Part shown: positions 35,774 to 48,110 of the stretch, piece after piece
Position numbering within the stretch: the stretch's first letter is position 1
Layout: each line of letters starts with the position of its first letter
Source of the DNA: Perkinsus olseni
Taxonomy: Eukaryota > Perkinsozoa > Perkinsida > Perkinsidae
Direction: 5' to 3'
Assembly: GCA_013115135.1 (NCBI GenBank)
Contig: JABANP010000035.1
Location: 169,956-233,955, forward strand
Length of the DNA stretch: 64,000 bases
Notes under the pieces: generated by a model
What the model saw: only the letters and a program-made list of their open reading frames with translations
Told to the model about the DNA's origin: nothing
The model's database searches: none
Made by a program: the position numbers and the translations under genes

Positions 35774-37785
35774 ATGGTGTTTGGTAAGTTGTTTGGTCTG
35801 CAAGGGCAGCAGTACTCCTACCGAGGGTTCTACACCCTGCTGTGTGCCTCGTACATTGGCGAAAGCCTGTTCTTCAACATAGTAGCGTTGGTCATACTGT
35901 GGTTGATGGGTCGCTATCTGGTTTATCCTGAATTCCCAAAGAAAGGGAAGAGTAAGAAGACAGAGTGGCTGTGGATCGCTGGTATCGTGGTGGTCAACTT
36001 CCTTCTTGCCCTGCTAATTATTGGCCTGTTCTGCATTTTTGGCGCTTTCACTTTTGGTGATTATGCTGGGTGGATATATTTCGTATGTATGCCCGTCTTG
36101 TATCTCTGTTTCTTGGTTAGCGTATTCTTCCTTCGACGGTCCATCTGCTACGATTGGGCCTTTGGCTTCCTGATCTACACTGCCGCCTTTCAAGCATGGT
36201 TCCTCATCCAGATCCCAACAATGTTCAACTACGTTTACCAGTACTTGACATGGTTGATTGGTATTGCAGCATCGTTGCCAATCATGGGAGCTGTATGGCA
36301 CAGCTTTGCCAGCTATTGGCCTACCAGAACGTTGATCAAGAAGTGGTGGTTCTGGCTGGCTGAGGTTTGCACTCTGGCGTTCGGCATATTCATTACCTAT
36401 TGTGTTGCTGGTACGTGCATTGCCCCGTACAACCCCATGGAGAAGGGATGGTGGATCCAGCTGGAGCAGTCACTGTTTTGGTCATCAAGAATGTTCCGTA
36501 CCTTCACGTCGAGTCCGCGCTTCTGTCCTCCCGACCAGTTGGAACCTTGTCATGTGTATCTCACTCCTGCTCAGAATATGACTGATAGCATGTTCGTCAA
36601 CGTGCACATGGGTTCCAACACTCAGTCTTTGAAGGTTCACTACAACATGAAAGGTGGTCCTGAAATTGGCGTTATCGATGCTGATGAGTTTGAAGTCCCC
36701 CTCTTGGACTGGAGGGATCAGCGCAACGTCTACGCGGCCTACTTGCCAAACTTAACTCCTGGTGGTGTTGTTGAATTCACTCTGGAGTCGGACAGGAAGC
36801 ACTTTGATGAGGTCTACCGTTTCCGGACTGCCAATCTGACTGGAACTGTGCACTTCACCGATGGCGGTGACGCTGGTACCTCGACTTACGTGCAGGAAGT
36901 CAACTCTCACGTGGGGAAATACGACCCTCTCTTCGCCGTGGATGCCGGAGATGTTGCTTATGATAATGGCCTGTTTACTTGTGCTTGCGTTTGGGATAGT
37001 TTCCTCTCTAACTACGAGACCATCAAGACCACCCAAGGCTATCTGGTCCCGCTTGATTGTCACACTCGGCAATCACGACGTGGGGGCTAATCATCACAAT
37101 AAGGGAGCTATCGCAGCCTTCATGGATCCGGAGCAGTGTGACGATCATTCTTTGTATGGCGCCCGGCCTCCGATCCTCGCGTACTTCCCATTCGAGGCTG
37201 TCGATGGTCATGCGAAACCTGTCTGTCAGCGATCACCGAATCACGTACACTATGCTGGCAAGGCGTTGACGTATTGGGCTCTCGACTCGCTTTATGCTAC
37301 TGATGATCCAATGGTTGCGGCGAACTTTGTCAGCGAGAGAATCGGAAATTATAGTGATGTTGTCAACCATGTTGCTGGTTACCATGTTCCTATGTATCCC
37401 AACGATGGGGGGACCGTCGACACTCCGCTTGACTCAGCCTATGAGAGATTATTGGCCTCAAATGATATTCGATAAGTATCATTTCAGGGTTTGCTTCGGC
37501 CATCATGCACACGTTCTAAAACGGACGATGCCTATGACAAACAATTCAGTCGCCGAGGGTGGCGTTCTTTATGTTGGTGATGGCAAGTGGGGCACAACCG
37601 GTGCGTTATTGCCCACCCTAGATAGCTTGGTCTTCGGTCCACCGTTTGTTACGTCTGGTATCGATTACCATGTGTGGCATGCCACTGCCGAGGATGACGG
37701 TCACTTCAAGGTTATCGCTGTGGACCGGTTCGGTAAGGTTGTCGATTCGACCGACAACTACGAGACTGGGCAATGGCCTATGTAG
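35774..37785 (+). CDS. Multi-spanning membrane metallophosphoesterase (purple-acid-phosphatase-like), two apparent +1 frame changes
   Basis: The first 240 codons hold about five to six hydrophobic segments (for example LFFNIVALVILWLMG and GIVVVNFLLALLIIGLFCIF), so the protein is membrane-anchored. A beta-rich domain follows (residues about 250-360). The calcineurin-like catalytic domain has FAVDAGDVAYDNG, VTLGNHDVG, VAGYHVPMYP and CFGHHAHVLKR, the usual metal-ligand blocks of purple acid phosphatases. No intron is needed, unusual for this window. The reading shifts by one base near 37046-37055, between GYLVPL and IVTLGNHDVG, and again between 37398 and 37431, before QPMRDYWPQMIFDKY. With both bases skipped, the protein runs to WPM at 37785 (about 670 residues) with every motif in order. 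Catalytic side and substrate are not known. Confidence 0.8.
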
Positions 37786-38499
37786 TCCACTTCCAGAGAA
37801 GCTCCGTGTATGCTCCATCAGTCCCATGCAGTCGTGCATGTTCGGAAACAGTGGTGTGCGTTGCTTGCGTTGAACTTGCAACTTGCGTAATCCTCTCCGC
37901 TGAAATCCGTTAGTTATCGCTTGAATTCTTGACTTCTCGGTTTTCGTCACCGTTTATGTGTTGACCCGTAGAAATTCGGTTGACTATATTATTTCACACC
38001 TTAGTTCCTGATGTATGTTCCATAAGTGTACGCGTTATGTTTCTACTATGTCACCGAGATGTTCCACCTTTTGTTGTCAGTGGAAGATGGCGGAGTTGGG
38101 GCCCGATAGTTGTACAAAACGCAACAGAACGACGGATTTCACGCCTGGCTCAACATCAACATGTCTCTGGGCGAGCTTGCATCAATATGGCTTGGGCGGA
38201 TTTCGGGCGTCTATTGCGTGAGGCACTCCCGGGCCGAATAGACCTCGTAAGCAGCGGGAGGTGCAGCGGTGCAGATGGTCGAGGGACGAGCACCGAGCTC
38301 GCAGATTGCGCTCTCGATGGTGGCGCTGTATACGTGTTGAGAAGGCCCGAAAGACCTGAACATAAAACCAATCACCCATGGTCGTTAGGCGAGAAGAAAC
38401 TCACTTCTGGTGCTAACTGGCCCACTCGACCTCGGTGCGGGTGATAACCATGACGATGGAGGTGTTGAAATGTAATACTTCACATGCGGTTCGCCAGAT
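37786..38499. other. Intergenic or 3' region, no gene called
   Basis: Between the plus-strand metallophosphoesterase and minus-strand genes. Overlapping ORFs on both strands (up to 154 codons at 37980-38444) show no domain or convincing splice signals. A minus-strand 3' exon reading RPEIWRTACEVLHFN near 38430-38500 may belong to the next gene. Confidence 0.35.
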
Positions 38500-39085
38500 C
38501 TCCGGACGCTCAAGTTCCTATGAGAGCTTGGGGTCAAATGTCGATAGCTCTGTTGTGAGAGGTTCTTTGCGTTTGAACGGATATGGGCCCAGCACGGGTA
38601 TGATACTGCATTTCTCATCATCAGTTGCCGCTATTCGCAAGTAGGTGGGTAGAGAGTACACTTCGGTTTCACCGGCAGCTGTGACCGCCAAAATATTGAT
38701 GTAGCCGAACCATTCCGTACCTCGACCAAGATAAGGCTGCTATCATTTATGCGCTCTCATGACAGCGTGGCCAGTACCAGCAGTGTTGGTGAATGGTCTG
38801 ACGAGAACATGCATGGTTTGACCGGGTGACAGAGACTTTCCTTCTTTCCACTCTACAGAGAGCGGTGGAGCTACAGGTCCCTTGACTGTGGCCAGCGATA
38901 CGCTGATGGTCTCTAAATGATACCTGCCATAAGTGATCACCCAGCCAACGGAGACCAACACACTTGGGGGACATGGTTGCAAAGACGATGTGGGGAGTTA
39001 AGCTTAGCAACCTTAGGTTACCTACCTGATGTTGGTGAGGTCGATACGGAAGTCATGTGTCGAGTTCATGGCCATCACCCCCGAG
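38500..39085 (-). CDS. Unknown protein, multi-exon
   Basis: Minus-strand exons read, in order, VMAMNSTHDFRIDLTNIR (with a GTAGGT donor), LVSVGWVITYG, ISVSLATVKGPVAPPLSVEW and PGQTMHVLVRPFTNTAGTGH. A separate downstream exon then reads INILAVTAAGETEVYSLPTY and IIPVLGPYPFKRKEPLTTEL. The alternating hydrophobic pattern suggests a beta-sandwich domain. I do not recognise a family. The exon chain around 38700-38745 is uncertain, because one frame stops after MRAHK at 38743. Confidence 0.45.
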
Positions 39086-39123
39086 ATCGAAGGCGTGCGT
39101 GAACCTACCCAAAATCCGAGATG

Positions 39124-40871
39124 CTAGAAGGCTACCAACTTCGCATACCTGTATTGCTCCCACACCACCGTGTCGTCGAGATAGCAGCCCCTGCTGAGCA
39201 TTCTCACTGCTGCCTCAAATTCCTCATTCGCTGGGATGTACTTCCTGTCCATAAGTTTGGGGACAGTAGTTGGTGCTGCCTTCAGTATTAGTCGCCTATG
39301 GATCTCTGTGAAGTCCTCGTACTCGCTGTATTTCTGGAAGTGGGAAGACAGGACTTCGCGCAGGCCAATCGGTGGTGTAACATCATAATTATGACAGCGC
39401 TCTTCAGTTCTTTGGAGCTGATGGATTCGAACTCTTACAAATTTGTGGTGGTCACGGTAAGCATCGAACAACTTCTTCTTCACAATTTTGTGTTTGTTCA
39501 GAGACAGCTGACGGACAAAGCGTCGAACTCTCGACATGAGTAGAGGGGTCTCGAACTTCTTGGCTGAGTAGGCGTAGTTGGCGAGAAGAATAACGAAGTG
39601 TATCAGCTGCTCCAGTGAGACTCTTGTACTGAAGCTCCTGCGAGAGAGAGAGCAGTGAAGTCAGCGCGTCCGTAGACTTCAGATGAATCATCGCGGTGAT
39701 CGAGGTGTCTGAATGTCTTTTCCATGAACTACCGTCTAGTACTTGTCGTTATCGGTTACAATGAGCCATGCGCGTTGCGCGACCACCATACCACATACAG
39801 TTGGAACGATCTACACAGATGGCAATCACGACCCAGGAGATAGCCCAAAGAATTCGAAGTCACCTCGAAGTCATGTAGGAAGTCGGTGACCTCCAGCCAG
39901 CCCATCCCCCACTCGCCAGAGGAAAGCTCACTCTCTCGGACCGGGTCGAAAAACGCTCTGCGAACCACGAACTGGCGTGACTTCTCAGAAGTCTCTCTGT
40001 TGATACCCAAGCCGTGCAATCGCTGCTTTTTCACTCCCAAGTTCAGCCATGACCTCAAGGCGTCGGTATAGGCGAGAATAGAACATGTGGACCAACAGGA
40101 GGCCTGAGGGCACCCTGATTCCTCGGAGTGCCATCGCTGCACGCACCAGCTGGGGTTCGCCGCTGCGCGGACGACGGTAGCATGTGGGCAACTGGGTACT
40201 GTTTTAGATTGAGGAACAGCTTCATAGCAAACAAACGAGGCCGGGCCTCGCTCCGCTCATACGCGAGCTGACTGAAGGCTGCGTAGATCTCAGTCTCGAC
40301 CGGAACCTCGCCTGAGAAGGACAAGGGAGTGTATCCGACGGTCCACAGACAGCCGATTCCGCAGGCGGGAGATATTCTATGCTACCGATGGCTGAGCTTC
40401 CACGGCAACTCGCGCTGCACGGCCTCGAACTGCACAGAAGATCTGACGCTCTCCCGAACTTGCAGCCATGCTGATCGAGAGGTCTTCCACGAGGGATCTC
40501 GAACGGCAGGAGACAGGATGAGATCTCTTCTGTGCTGCAGCTACCGAGTCCCGTGCGGTCTGTCTCTGATTTGAGAGAATCCCCAACTCTGAGGGGTGGT
40601 GTGGCGCTCCGCTGATAACCATTTTAAGGGCGGGCGAACGAGCTTCAGGCTGAACTGTTCAGCATTGAGCGTGAGAAGGTTCACAGTTCACAACGAGAGA
40701 ACAGCGGGAAGCGTAGTTTTGGAGTAGACTAGCTCCAGACTCAACGCAACTGACTCGAATCTTCCTCACAACGCGTGGGATGGATGTATGGTGCACAAAG
40801 CAGTAAAATGAGCCGAATGCAGTTTGAAAGTCATCGAAGGTCGAAGTGAACTTCTCAAGCACCACCGGCAT
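39124..40871 (-). CDS. Unknown helical protein
   Basis: The 3' exon is long and convincing: VSLEQLIHFVILLANYAYSA, FETPLLMSRVRRFVRQLSLN, KLFDAYRDHHKFVRVRIHQL, PIGLREVLSSHFQKYSEYED and a final TVVWEQYRYAKLVAF with the stop at 39124. Upstream exons include EVPVETEIYAAFSQLAYERS and LFAMKLFLNLKQYPVAHMLP (about 40200-40310). A possible start, MPVVLEKFTSTFDDF, lies at 40871. Helix-rich, with no catalytic motif seen. The organisation resembles FASTK/RAP-type organelle RNA proteins only loosely, and I do not claim it. The proposed start is just 10 bp after the stop of the next upstream gene. Confidence 0.55.
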
Positions 40872-40880
40872 GACGTTGAA

Positions 40881-43800
40881 TCACTTGGCTGGGCGCAGGT
40901 TACCTCCACGTTGCCAGCTCTTAAAAGCATCCCGGTCACTCGTCGTTAGGTTCAACAGACACACGCCTTTCCTATCCGCAATCTTTCCTTGACCCAGTTG
41001 CCCCGTTGCGTGACGACGGTTTATCAAACACCAAACTATTAGGGATACCTCCAGCTCTGATCCCTCAGTAGCAGGATATCTGCCCATCACTGGCTCAATC
41101 CTCGTCATCAGTTGGTTCTCCGGTCTCACAGGCACGGTCCTCGCCTCTCCTTCTGCATCGGACGCATTTCCTGCGACCGAACTCTCACTCGAAGGTTCGG
41201 AGGGGACTTCTCTGCTCAACATCGCGCCAAATAACCGAGCCGCCTGGAAGAGACACTCAAAATCAGGCGTGTCGGGCTCTTGCTGGGTGATAATCTCCAG
41301 AGCACCAATTACCAAGTCCACCACTGTTTGACTCGATTTGGGTTGGCCCTTTACAGGGTTCGTTTTGTAATCCCTCAGGGCCTTCTTGACCGTCTCGTCG
41401 GCAATAGTAGAGCCAGCGCAGAGGTCCGCGAGCAGGGCGAGTATCCGTCCCAGAGCCTTGGCACCGCCAGTCTTGGCATTGGGTTGAATCTCCGCAACAA
41501 GGACCATGTGAACCCTCAGTCTTGCGAAGTGTCGCGCGCCATTGGCGGACCTGTATTGTAGCAAGAGCATCGCTCGACACGCCTGCCTCATCAGCCTGGG
41601 GTTGTGCCCGAGCGTGCACCACCTCTTCAACAGAAGTACAGGTATTCCTGCATACCCAGCATCCAGCAACAACTCCTTATTCAATTGGTTGATGTCGGTA
41701 CTTTCCTCCCCGTCATTCAGACACAAGACGGCTGAGGTTTCCAGCATCTCGGCAGCGGTCGCCGGATTGGTGGCGGGAGCCAGAACCTCGAAGCACTGCA
41801 CCATCGCCTCCAATTGTTCTCTAGGAATACCACTGCTCACAGTCGAGCGTGCAGCCACCAACATCGTTCGGCTTTCCAAGCAGCAGTTGACCGTCCGAAC
41901 AGCAACCTCGGGTGGGACCATGCCAGTCTGTGCATTCAGAGTTGATACGTCGGAGCCACCATCTCCCGTTATTTCCAACACGTTGTCTGTCACTCTCCTG
42001 AGAATATCCAAAGCCATCTCCATCGCCTCGAGCACGAGACGTGTGCCGGTGTTCGACATGGGCACTATAGCCTGTAAGACTTGACAAACTGCTCTGCATA
42101 TGGATGAGCTCTCAGCCCCATGCCGTCGATAAGCCTGCCGTATGGCGTGTATTCCCGCCGCTTCGACTACGCTGGTCGCGTAGTCATCAGAGAGCCTTGC
42201 CATAACCGCCAAGCATTCGAGTCCAATAGTCTGGACCTGTCGTTTGGTAACGAAGATGTCCAGCAGCTGACAAACCAACCGTACGTCATGACCGTTTTGG
42301 GGGAAGTCGCTAAGGTCATTGATCTCATCCGCTCTACTGCCCTCATCAGCGAAGCCTCGCGGGACATCCTTCAGAGTGAACGGTACCCCGTCCGCCACCG
42401 CTGACTCTGGAAGCGCCGTGGAGTACACGGCAATCAGGGCCAACATGGCACGTACGCTGACTTGCTCAATCCTATACAGCTCCAACGCCTCGCATATATA
42501 GAATATCTGTTCACCTCTTCGGTGATCGCTACGGCACGCTCCAAGGATAACCAGACACTGCTCGATGGTCGGAATCGACTCGGACTCTCTACTCGGCCAC
42601 ATGCTGAGGACGAAGTCCACATGGCTTTCTTCCGTCTTCGCTTCCCGGGTTGCAGTCATCGCCAAGACAGCCAGGACCTGCTCGTTGAGGTTGGGCGTCT
42701 CCTCGAATGTATAAGGAAGAGCAAAATACGTAGTGGTGTTCCACAGTGGTACTGATAACTGTTCCCTCATGGTATCGCGCAAGGCGGTCGTGTCATAGAT
42801 TTTCACGCAGGTCCGGAGAGCGTAATCGAGGACCACCTCGCCCCATTTGGGTCGTGCTTCGTACTTGCCAGAGACACACGAAATGATATCCATGGCGAAC
42901 CTGATGTAATCCAGGGCCACCGAGGGCCTCGCCGAGTAGTCGGATTTCTTCGAACCCAAGTACAGGAACTCAAGCACGTCCTCCCATTGTTGTTTCTCAT
43001 TCTTTTTATTGTCATCCGCCCGAAAGAGTCCTCCGGATCGACCATGGACGCCCATGGCTCGATGGCGCGAGAAGAGCGTTCGATAGACCGAGTGGAATTC
43101 TCTATAGGGTGGCCGAGGCACTCTTAAAGGTACGTCGTCCACCGACGGTCCAGTTCGAACTCTCGTTTTCTTTTTTTCCTTCTCCGGGACCAATTTCGGT
43201 GGCGCCGGAGTACTCGGTGTTTCTTCTACGTCGGCTTCGAGATCGCCACCGAACACATTACGCAGCCACCCTGTGAAGGTAGAATAGCCTGTTTCTTCCG
43301 TCACCTCCTCAGCAGGAGAACGCTGCGCACGGCTGTGATCGTGCGACGGAGGTACTCCTCTCCTTTCTTTCAGAGTTTGCCGCCGCCTGACCTCACGAAA
43401 TCCGAGAGGAGAGGAGCGAACAGTAGTATCCCGACGGCCATCCGCGGCCAATTCAACACGCGGCGCCATAACCGGCTGACTGACGTAGGTGTGAGGTTGG
43501 GGCGATGAGACATCAGGTTCAACAGCCTCGCTATGGGGAGGGTCTCCGTCTACTTGTATGTTTCCTGGGGCGACATCGAAGGCTTTTCCAGCGTCAGCGA
43601 CTTCATTCAGAAGCGGACTAGGCTGAGCAACTCCCTCACCGTTGTCCACTGTGTCCGGACGTAGCGGCTGCGATGACGGGGACCGGCACCTCGGAGAAAG
43701 AACGCCACCGCCCATCCACTCGAACCTGTTGGTATTTCCCTCGTCGGTCATCGTAAATGGCGGTTGGATAAAAGTGAAGTCACGGCCGCGCTTCACAGTC

Positions 43801-44585
43801 TCGCACTCGGTCTCTTGGATGGCTTTATAATAACACTCCAGAACTGCGGTTTTGTCTTTGATGTCGTCATACATCTTCACGAGTGACTCCAGCCTATCGG
43901 CATGCCCCACAAGGATCTCTGAAGCATCCGCTCTAGGCTCGTCCGTCTGAGCGTCTGCGTCAGACACATGCCCGTATCCTGAAAGCGAAAGACTTCGCGG
44001 AAAAAATCGATTTCCTCAATGCTATCCTACCTGTTTTCTTGTGTGATGTCTGAGCATCTGCGAAGGGAAGTGGTGGCGGCTCCACCGTGACTGATCGCAG
44101 AGTGAAGCTGTAAAATCACGCCAGTAACATTCCTCTCGGTAACGATACCCACCACGGATCCTCCCGATACCATGAAATATTGAAGCAAGCCTACATGAGT
44201 TAGGGGGAGGGCCTGGCTGCGGCGCGGTGCTTTGGTCTCTGGCCACCTTCAGCAGGCGTTGTCGCTCAAGATTCATCTCGCCTGGATCACTCTGATCTTG
44301 GGCTTGCGCATCGTCTGAAGTATGAAATTTGACGATCATGCAAATCTAAACTGAGTCTCACCCTCATGCACTCTCATTTGCTGCTGACGCCTCGCGAGCT
44401 GGAGAAGACGCTCCCGCTCGGGACTTCGAGTGCTTTCCTCTGTGAATCTCTCTGAAGGACAATCCGTGATGGTGAAACACGATGCTCTCCGTTGAATCAC
44501 CCGTAACCTGTCGATGCTGTGCTCGAGCGTGAGCGAGGAGACGCTCTCGCTGAGAGGGGAGAGCTAGGGTTGCTGAAGTCGTCAT
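40881..44585 (-). CDS. Large protein with ARM/HEAT-like helical repeats
   Basis: The main exon (43980-40881) is open for about 1030 codons. Residues 1-230 are charged and low-complexity, with Ser/Pro-rich stretches. From about residue 330 the sequence becomes repeated amphipathic helices, e.g. KWGEVVLDYALRTCVKIYDT, VRLVCQLLDIFVTKRQVQTI, ICRAVCQVLQAIVPMSNTGT and LMRQACRAMLLLQYRSANGA, as in ARM/HEAT folds. Upstream exons on the same strand carry related Arg/Gln-rich coils (LPSQRERLLAHARAQHRQ at 44530, MNLERQRLLKVARDQ at 44260), giving a proposed start at 44585 (MTTSATLALPSQ). No enzyme motif is visible. A scaffold role is inferred. The family is not recognised. Confidence 0.68.
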
Positions 44586-45064
44586 GCTCTAGCTTCCTGC
44601 ATGTCGGAAAAACGGCTTGCGCGAGGAAAGCGAGGTGAGCCACGCTCAAAGCTGCGAGGACCGCCTCTCCACCAGAGGATCCTAGACCGGGCCTTGAAAG
44701 TTACGGAAACCTTCCCAAGACTATTCATCACGATGAATTGACAACCACAACAGAGTTAGCTGGAAGAAACCGAGACGTACAAGCTAGACAGCAGGAAACA
44801 GGCTACGATGACGTAATAAGGCCGAGCCCCAATTTTAGTTCTCTTGGAACATCTCTATGCGGTTCTCGTCCTCGAATCGCTCGATTGTGGCAACATCTGT
44901 CTTGGGGATCAAGTGGAACACGGCCATGCCCACCAAACGCCTGATCCAAAATACCGTCATTTAAGGTTGACTTGTGGGGAAGTTGCGCAGTGGGTTGACG
45001 AGAGACTACGGTCAATGCTGATGGTTACCATAGCACTTCTATAGCGGAAGGATCCTAAAGGAGA
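44586..45064. other. Intergenic spacer
   Basis: Between two minus-strand genes; should contain the promoter of the ARM/HEAT-like gene and the 3' UTR of TTC4. No coding or repeat signal was seen. Confidence 0.4.
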
Positions 45065-46512
45065 CTACCTGCCCTTGAGGATTTTTCCCAATCTAATATT
45101 CAGGGTATTCAGCTTCACCATCACGACGGTGTCATCACTTTCCTCGGCATAGCACTCGAGGTACGCCTGGAAGTTGCTGTAGACAAACCTGCGAGGCGCG
45201 AGACGGAGCATGAAGCGTGACAGGAGGGAGTCGAAGCTCACTCCTTCTTGGTGTCCCAGGGCACACAACCCTTATTAGGGAACATATCTTTAGCAATTTG
45301 CTTTAGTTTGACGTCTTCTCTTACAGACTTCTGCCAGTCTGTCTGCATCACCGAGTCGTACAAGAAGAGTATGGGCCAGAGCAGAAGTCCGCTGGAGTGG
45401 TCGAGGACAGGCGTGCATGAACCGTACTGACTGCAAAAGTCGTATATGACGGGACCAATTGATATAGATCGATCCTGAGAGGGACGAAGCGCCGCCATTG
45501 GTGGACCACCACTACGCTTGCCAACAGCTGTGCCCAAAGCTGTGGAATGACTCTTACCTCGAGCGCGGAATCCACCTCCGCTGTTTCGCCATGATCTTCC
45601 AATTTCTCCTTCTCCCGGCGTTCCCGAGACTTCTTCAGCGCATCGATAGCCTGCCCCATCACCTTTGAGAGGTCTTTAGAGTCCGGATCCACCTTCAGTC
45701 CGTAACGAGCGAATCTGGAGTTGCAAATGCAACTGTCCTCAGGCTATGGGAAATAATGAGCCTCACTTCGCTGATCTGGCGAAAAGCTTCAATTCCCGGC
45801 AGGCGACCGCTCCCCTATACGCAGCTTTCACTTGAGTAGGGTCCAACGACAATGCTTGTTGAGCGTCCGAAATGCATTGGATGTACTTCTTCTGTTTCAG
45901 ATACGCCTGCGCCCGATTCGAGTGAACCTGGGTAGGACATGTCGATCGCCTCAACTCCCAAAAATCGACAGGTCTCATTGTACGCGATGGACCTACAGCG
46001 GGTGATGCTGAGAGCTTACCGTGGCATCTAGTTTGGAATCTCCGCAGTGCACCGACAGGGCATTAGTGTAAGCATTGATAGCGCCGTCCAAAAGGCCCGC
46101 TTTCATTTGCTCGTTCCCTCTTTCCTTAAAATTTTCGCATCGCTCCTGCGGGGGCGTTTCCTCGATGAGACTCTAAAAACAGTCACGGTTCCACGGCGCC
46201 AGTCTAACAGTCTAACTCAGCGCACCTCCAGCGCCAGGAGATTCGGGTTAGTTTTCATTTCCTCTTCAGTTGGTGTATGTGTCATATAAAGTGGATGAGC
46301 CTCCATCTCCTCATCCGTCCACGTCGGGAGATCCGTTCTAGGGTTGTAGTTAGCCCAAAACTCTTCCTCCTCCGCCTGCGGAACGAGACATCTACGAAAT
46401 GACTCAGAGACGCACCAGCCCGTTATACTACCTCCATTGCTGCCATCACCCGCGTATTATAGGCGGCCACCTGCTTAGGGTCGTTGAAGTCGGGGGCGGG
46501 AATATCAGACAT
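45065..46512 (-). CDS. TTC4: TTC4/Cns1-type TPR co-chaperone
   Basis: A Hsp90/Hsp70 co-chaperone. The start MSDIPAPDFNDPKQVAAYN (46512) is followed after an intron by LPTWTDEEMEAHPLYMTHTP, the TTC4 N-terminal block. TPR helices include VHSNRAQAYLKQKKYIQCIS and AQQALSLDPTQVKAAYRGAV (about 45800-45920). The C-terminal Cns1/TTC4 wheel domain is clear: GLLLWPILFLYDSVMQTDWQ, KDMFPNKGCVPWDTKKE, FVYSNFQAYLECYAEE and LNTLNIRLGKILKGR, ending at 45065. Five or so exons with GT-AG introns. Complete by comparison with the family. Confidence 0.88.
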
Positions 46513-46741
46513 TTAAACGGTGTAGTATAGAACTGCCGAATGTGACTAGCCACGCAGTCTACGAACACGTCGCTTGTCTTCTCTTGAAATAAGTAGGCGA
46601 TTGCCTCACATCAATGATACATAACTCGTCATTCAATGTCAATCAGACATCACAGCTAAAACGTGGTTCGTGAAATCTCGATCTCGGCCTGCCCCCTTCC
46701 GACCATGAAGATCCCTCATCGCAGGCGCAGACCACCCGTCT

Positions 46742-48110
46742 CTATCCAGCGTCATTCACCTGAGCCCGAAGAGGAAAGCGGATCGCTATCATACGGATCA
46801 ACACCCTAATGCTCCGTGCCAACATGTCATTCGACTCCAACCCAGTAGTACTGTTCTGCAGGATTGCCGAAACGGCTTTAGTGGCAGCCGCTACAGCATC
46901 TCCCACTCCTCCGTCCGGTGGTGAGTTCCGCGACATGTATGCTTGATTTGGTGGAGGGCTTCGGTACCCATGCGAGGAATTGGGCTCATGGCCGTAGTGT
47001 TGGCGCTGCTGCATACTCCGTCGCATCCTCTTAGCCTCCGATACGGCTCGGGCAGCCGTTGAGTCAGAGTCGGCGAATCTGAGAGGAATGCACGCTTCCG
47101 CCGACCATGTACACAACATAGTGGCCAACATCACAGAATTTCGGCCTCAACGATCTAACACGAGTGAGCTGGTTCTGTGCCATGAAGTCTTGAACTACAC
47201 TACTAAACCACACGGCTGAGCCCTCGTTACTAGAACGTACCGAACAGATATGACTGAGCTCTCCTCCATCCTGTAGCGTCCGTTCAGCTCTCGGATCGCA
47301 ACCTCGGCCGGCCCCGGTATTTGGTACCTAACATATAGTTGTCTCAACCTCGAAATGTTCCGCCTCCAGTACGTTATAAAGGCACAGGCCTGCCCGCTCT
47401 TGCTCTTCCCTTGCATCAAGTGCACTGATTCAACGTGACCGAAAGGACAAAAGATAGCTATGAGATCGTCTCTATCAACCTAAGGCGCCAATCGTAATAG
47501 ATGATATTGCGAAGCCCTCCACATGATCGTACGAAGTCAGGCAGGCCACCGACGAACAGCTTGCACCCTGCGGTGTGAGTTGGTTGGGAGGGCGTGTGAT
47601 GTGGTCTCCCTCCCATCCCAGTCGAGACCGGTGGACCAGGGGAATGTATGTACGGTGCCGATCGTCTCGCTTGTGATTTCGCGTACCTATGACAGTGAAT
47701 AAACTACGTCTACCTGACATGGTTTCTTCCTGCAGCAGTCTACATCCACCTACTTCACAACGACTGTATCTCTGTCCTGTGTCCTCAGTTTACCAGCCAT
47801 ATGCATGGCTGCTATGGCTCGTTCGCAGGACTCTGCACAATTTCAAAAGCATAACCGCCCACGCCGCCATCGAGTCGCGGACTACCCGTATCGTAGTACT
47901 TCACGAACGCTGAGCTCTGCCCGCTCCTCGACCGGCCGCCGGACATGAGATAAACTTCGTTTATCGTCCCTAACAACTAGTGGTTCACGAGAGCGGTTAT
48001 GCCTCTCCAATTTCCCCAGTACTACCGTATTCTTTAAAGCGTGAGTAGATCTCATCTTCCGTAGCATCAGGAGGCAAATTGCCGACGAAGAGTTTGAAGT
48101 CAGAGCTCAT
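46742..48110 (-). CDS. RRM protein, CELF/Bruno-like
   Basis: An RNA-binding protein with at least two RNA-recognition motifs. RRM1 starts at the N-terminus (48110): MSSDFKLFVGNLPPDATEDE, where KLFVGNLP is RNP2; its RNP1 exon reads GRSRSGQSSAFVKYYDT (about 47890-47940). RRM2 has CKLFVGGLPDFVRS (about 47530), a helix DDLIAIFCPFGHVESVHLMQ, the RNP1 GKSKSGQACAFITY (about 47395) and AEVAIRELNGRYRMEESSV. The C-terminal exon (about 47060-46742) is Gln/Pro/Asn-rich and then basic. Two RRMs with this spacing and SGQxxAFV/I RNP1 forms resemble CELF proteins, which control splicing and mRNA stability. A third RRM was not seen, so it may be shorter than animal CELF. Confidence 0.72.
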
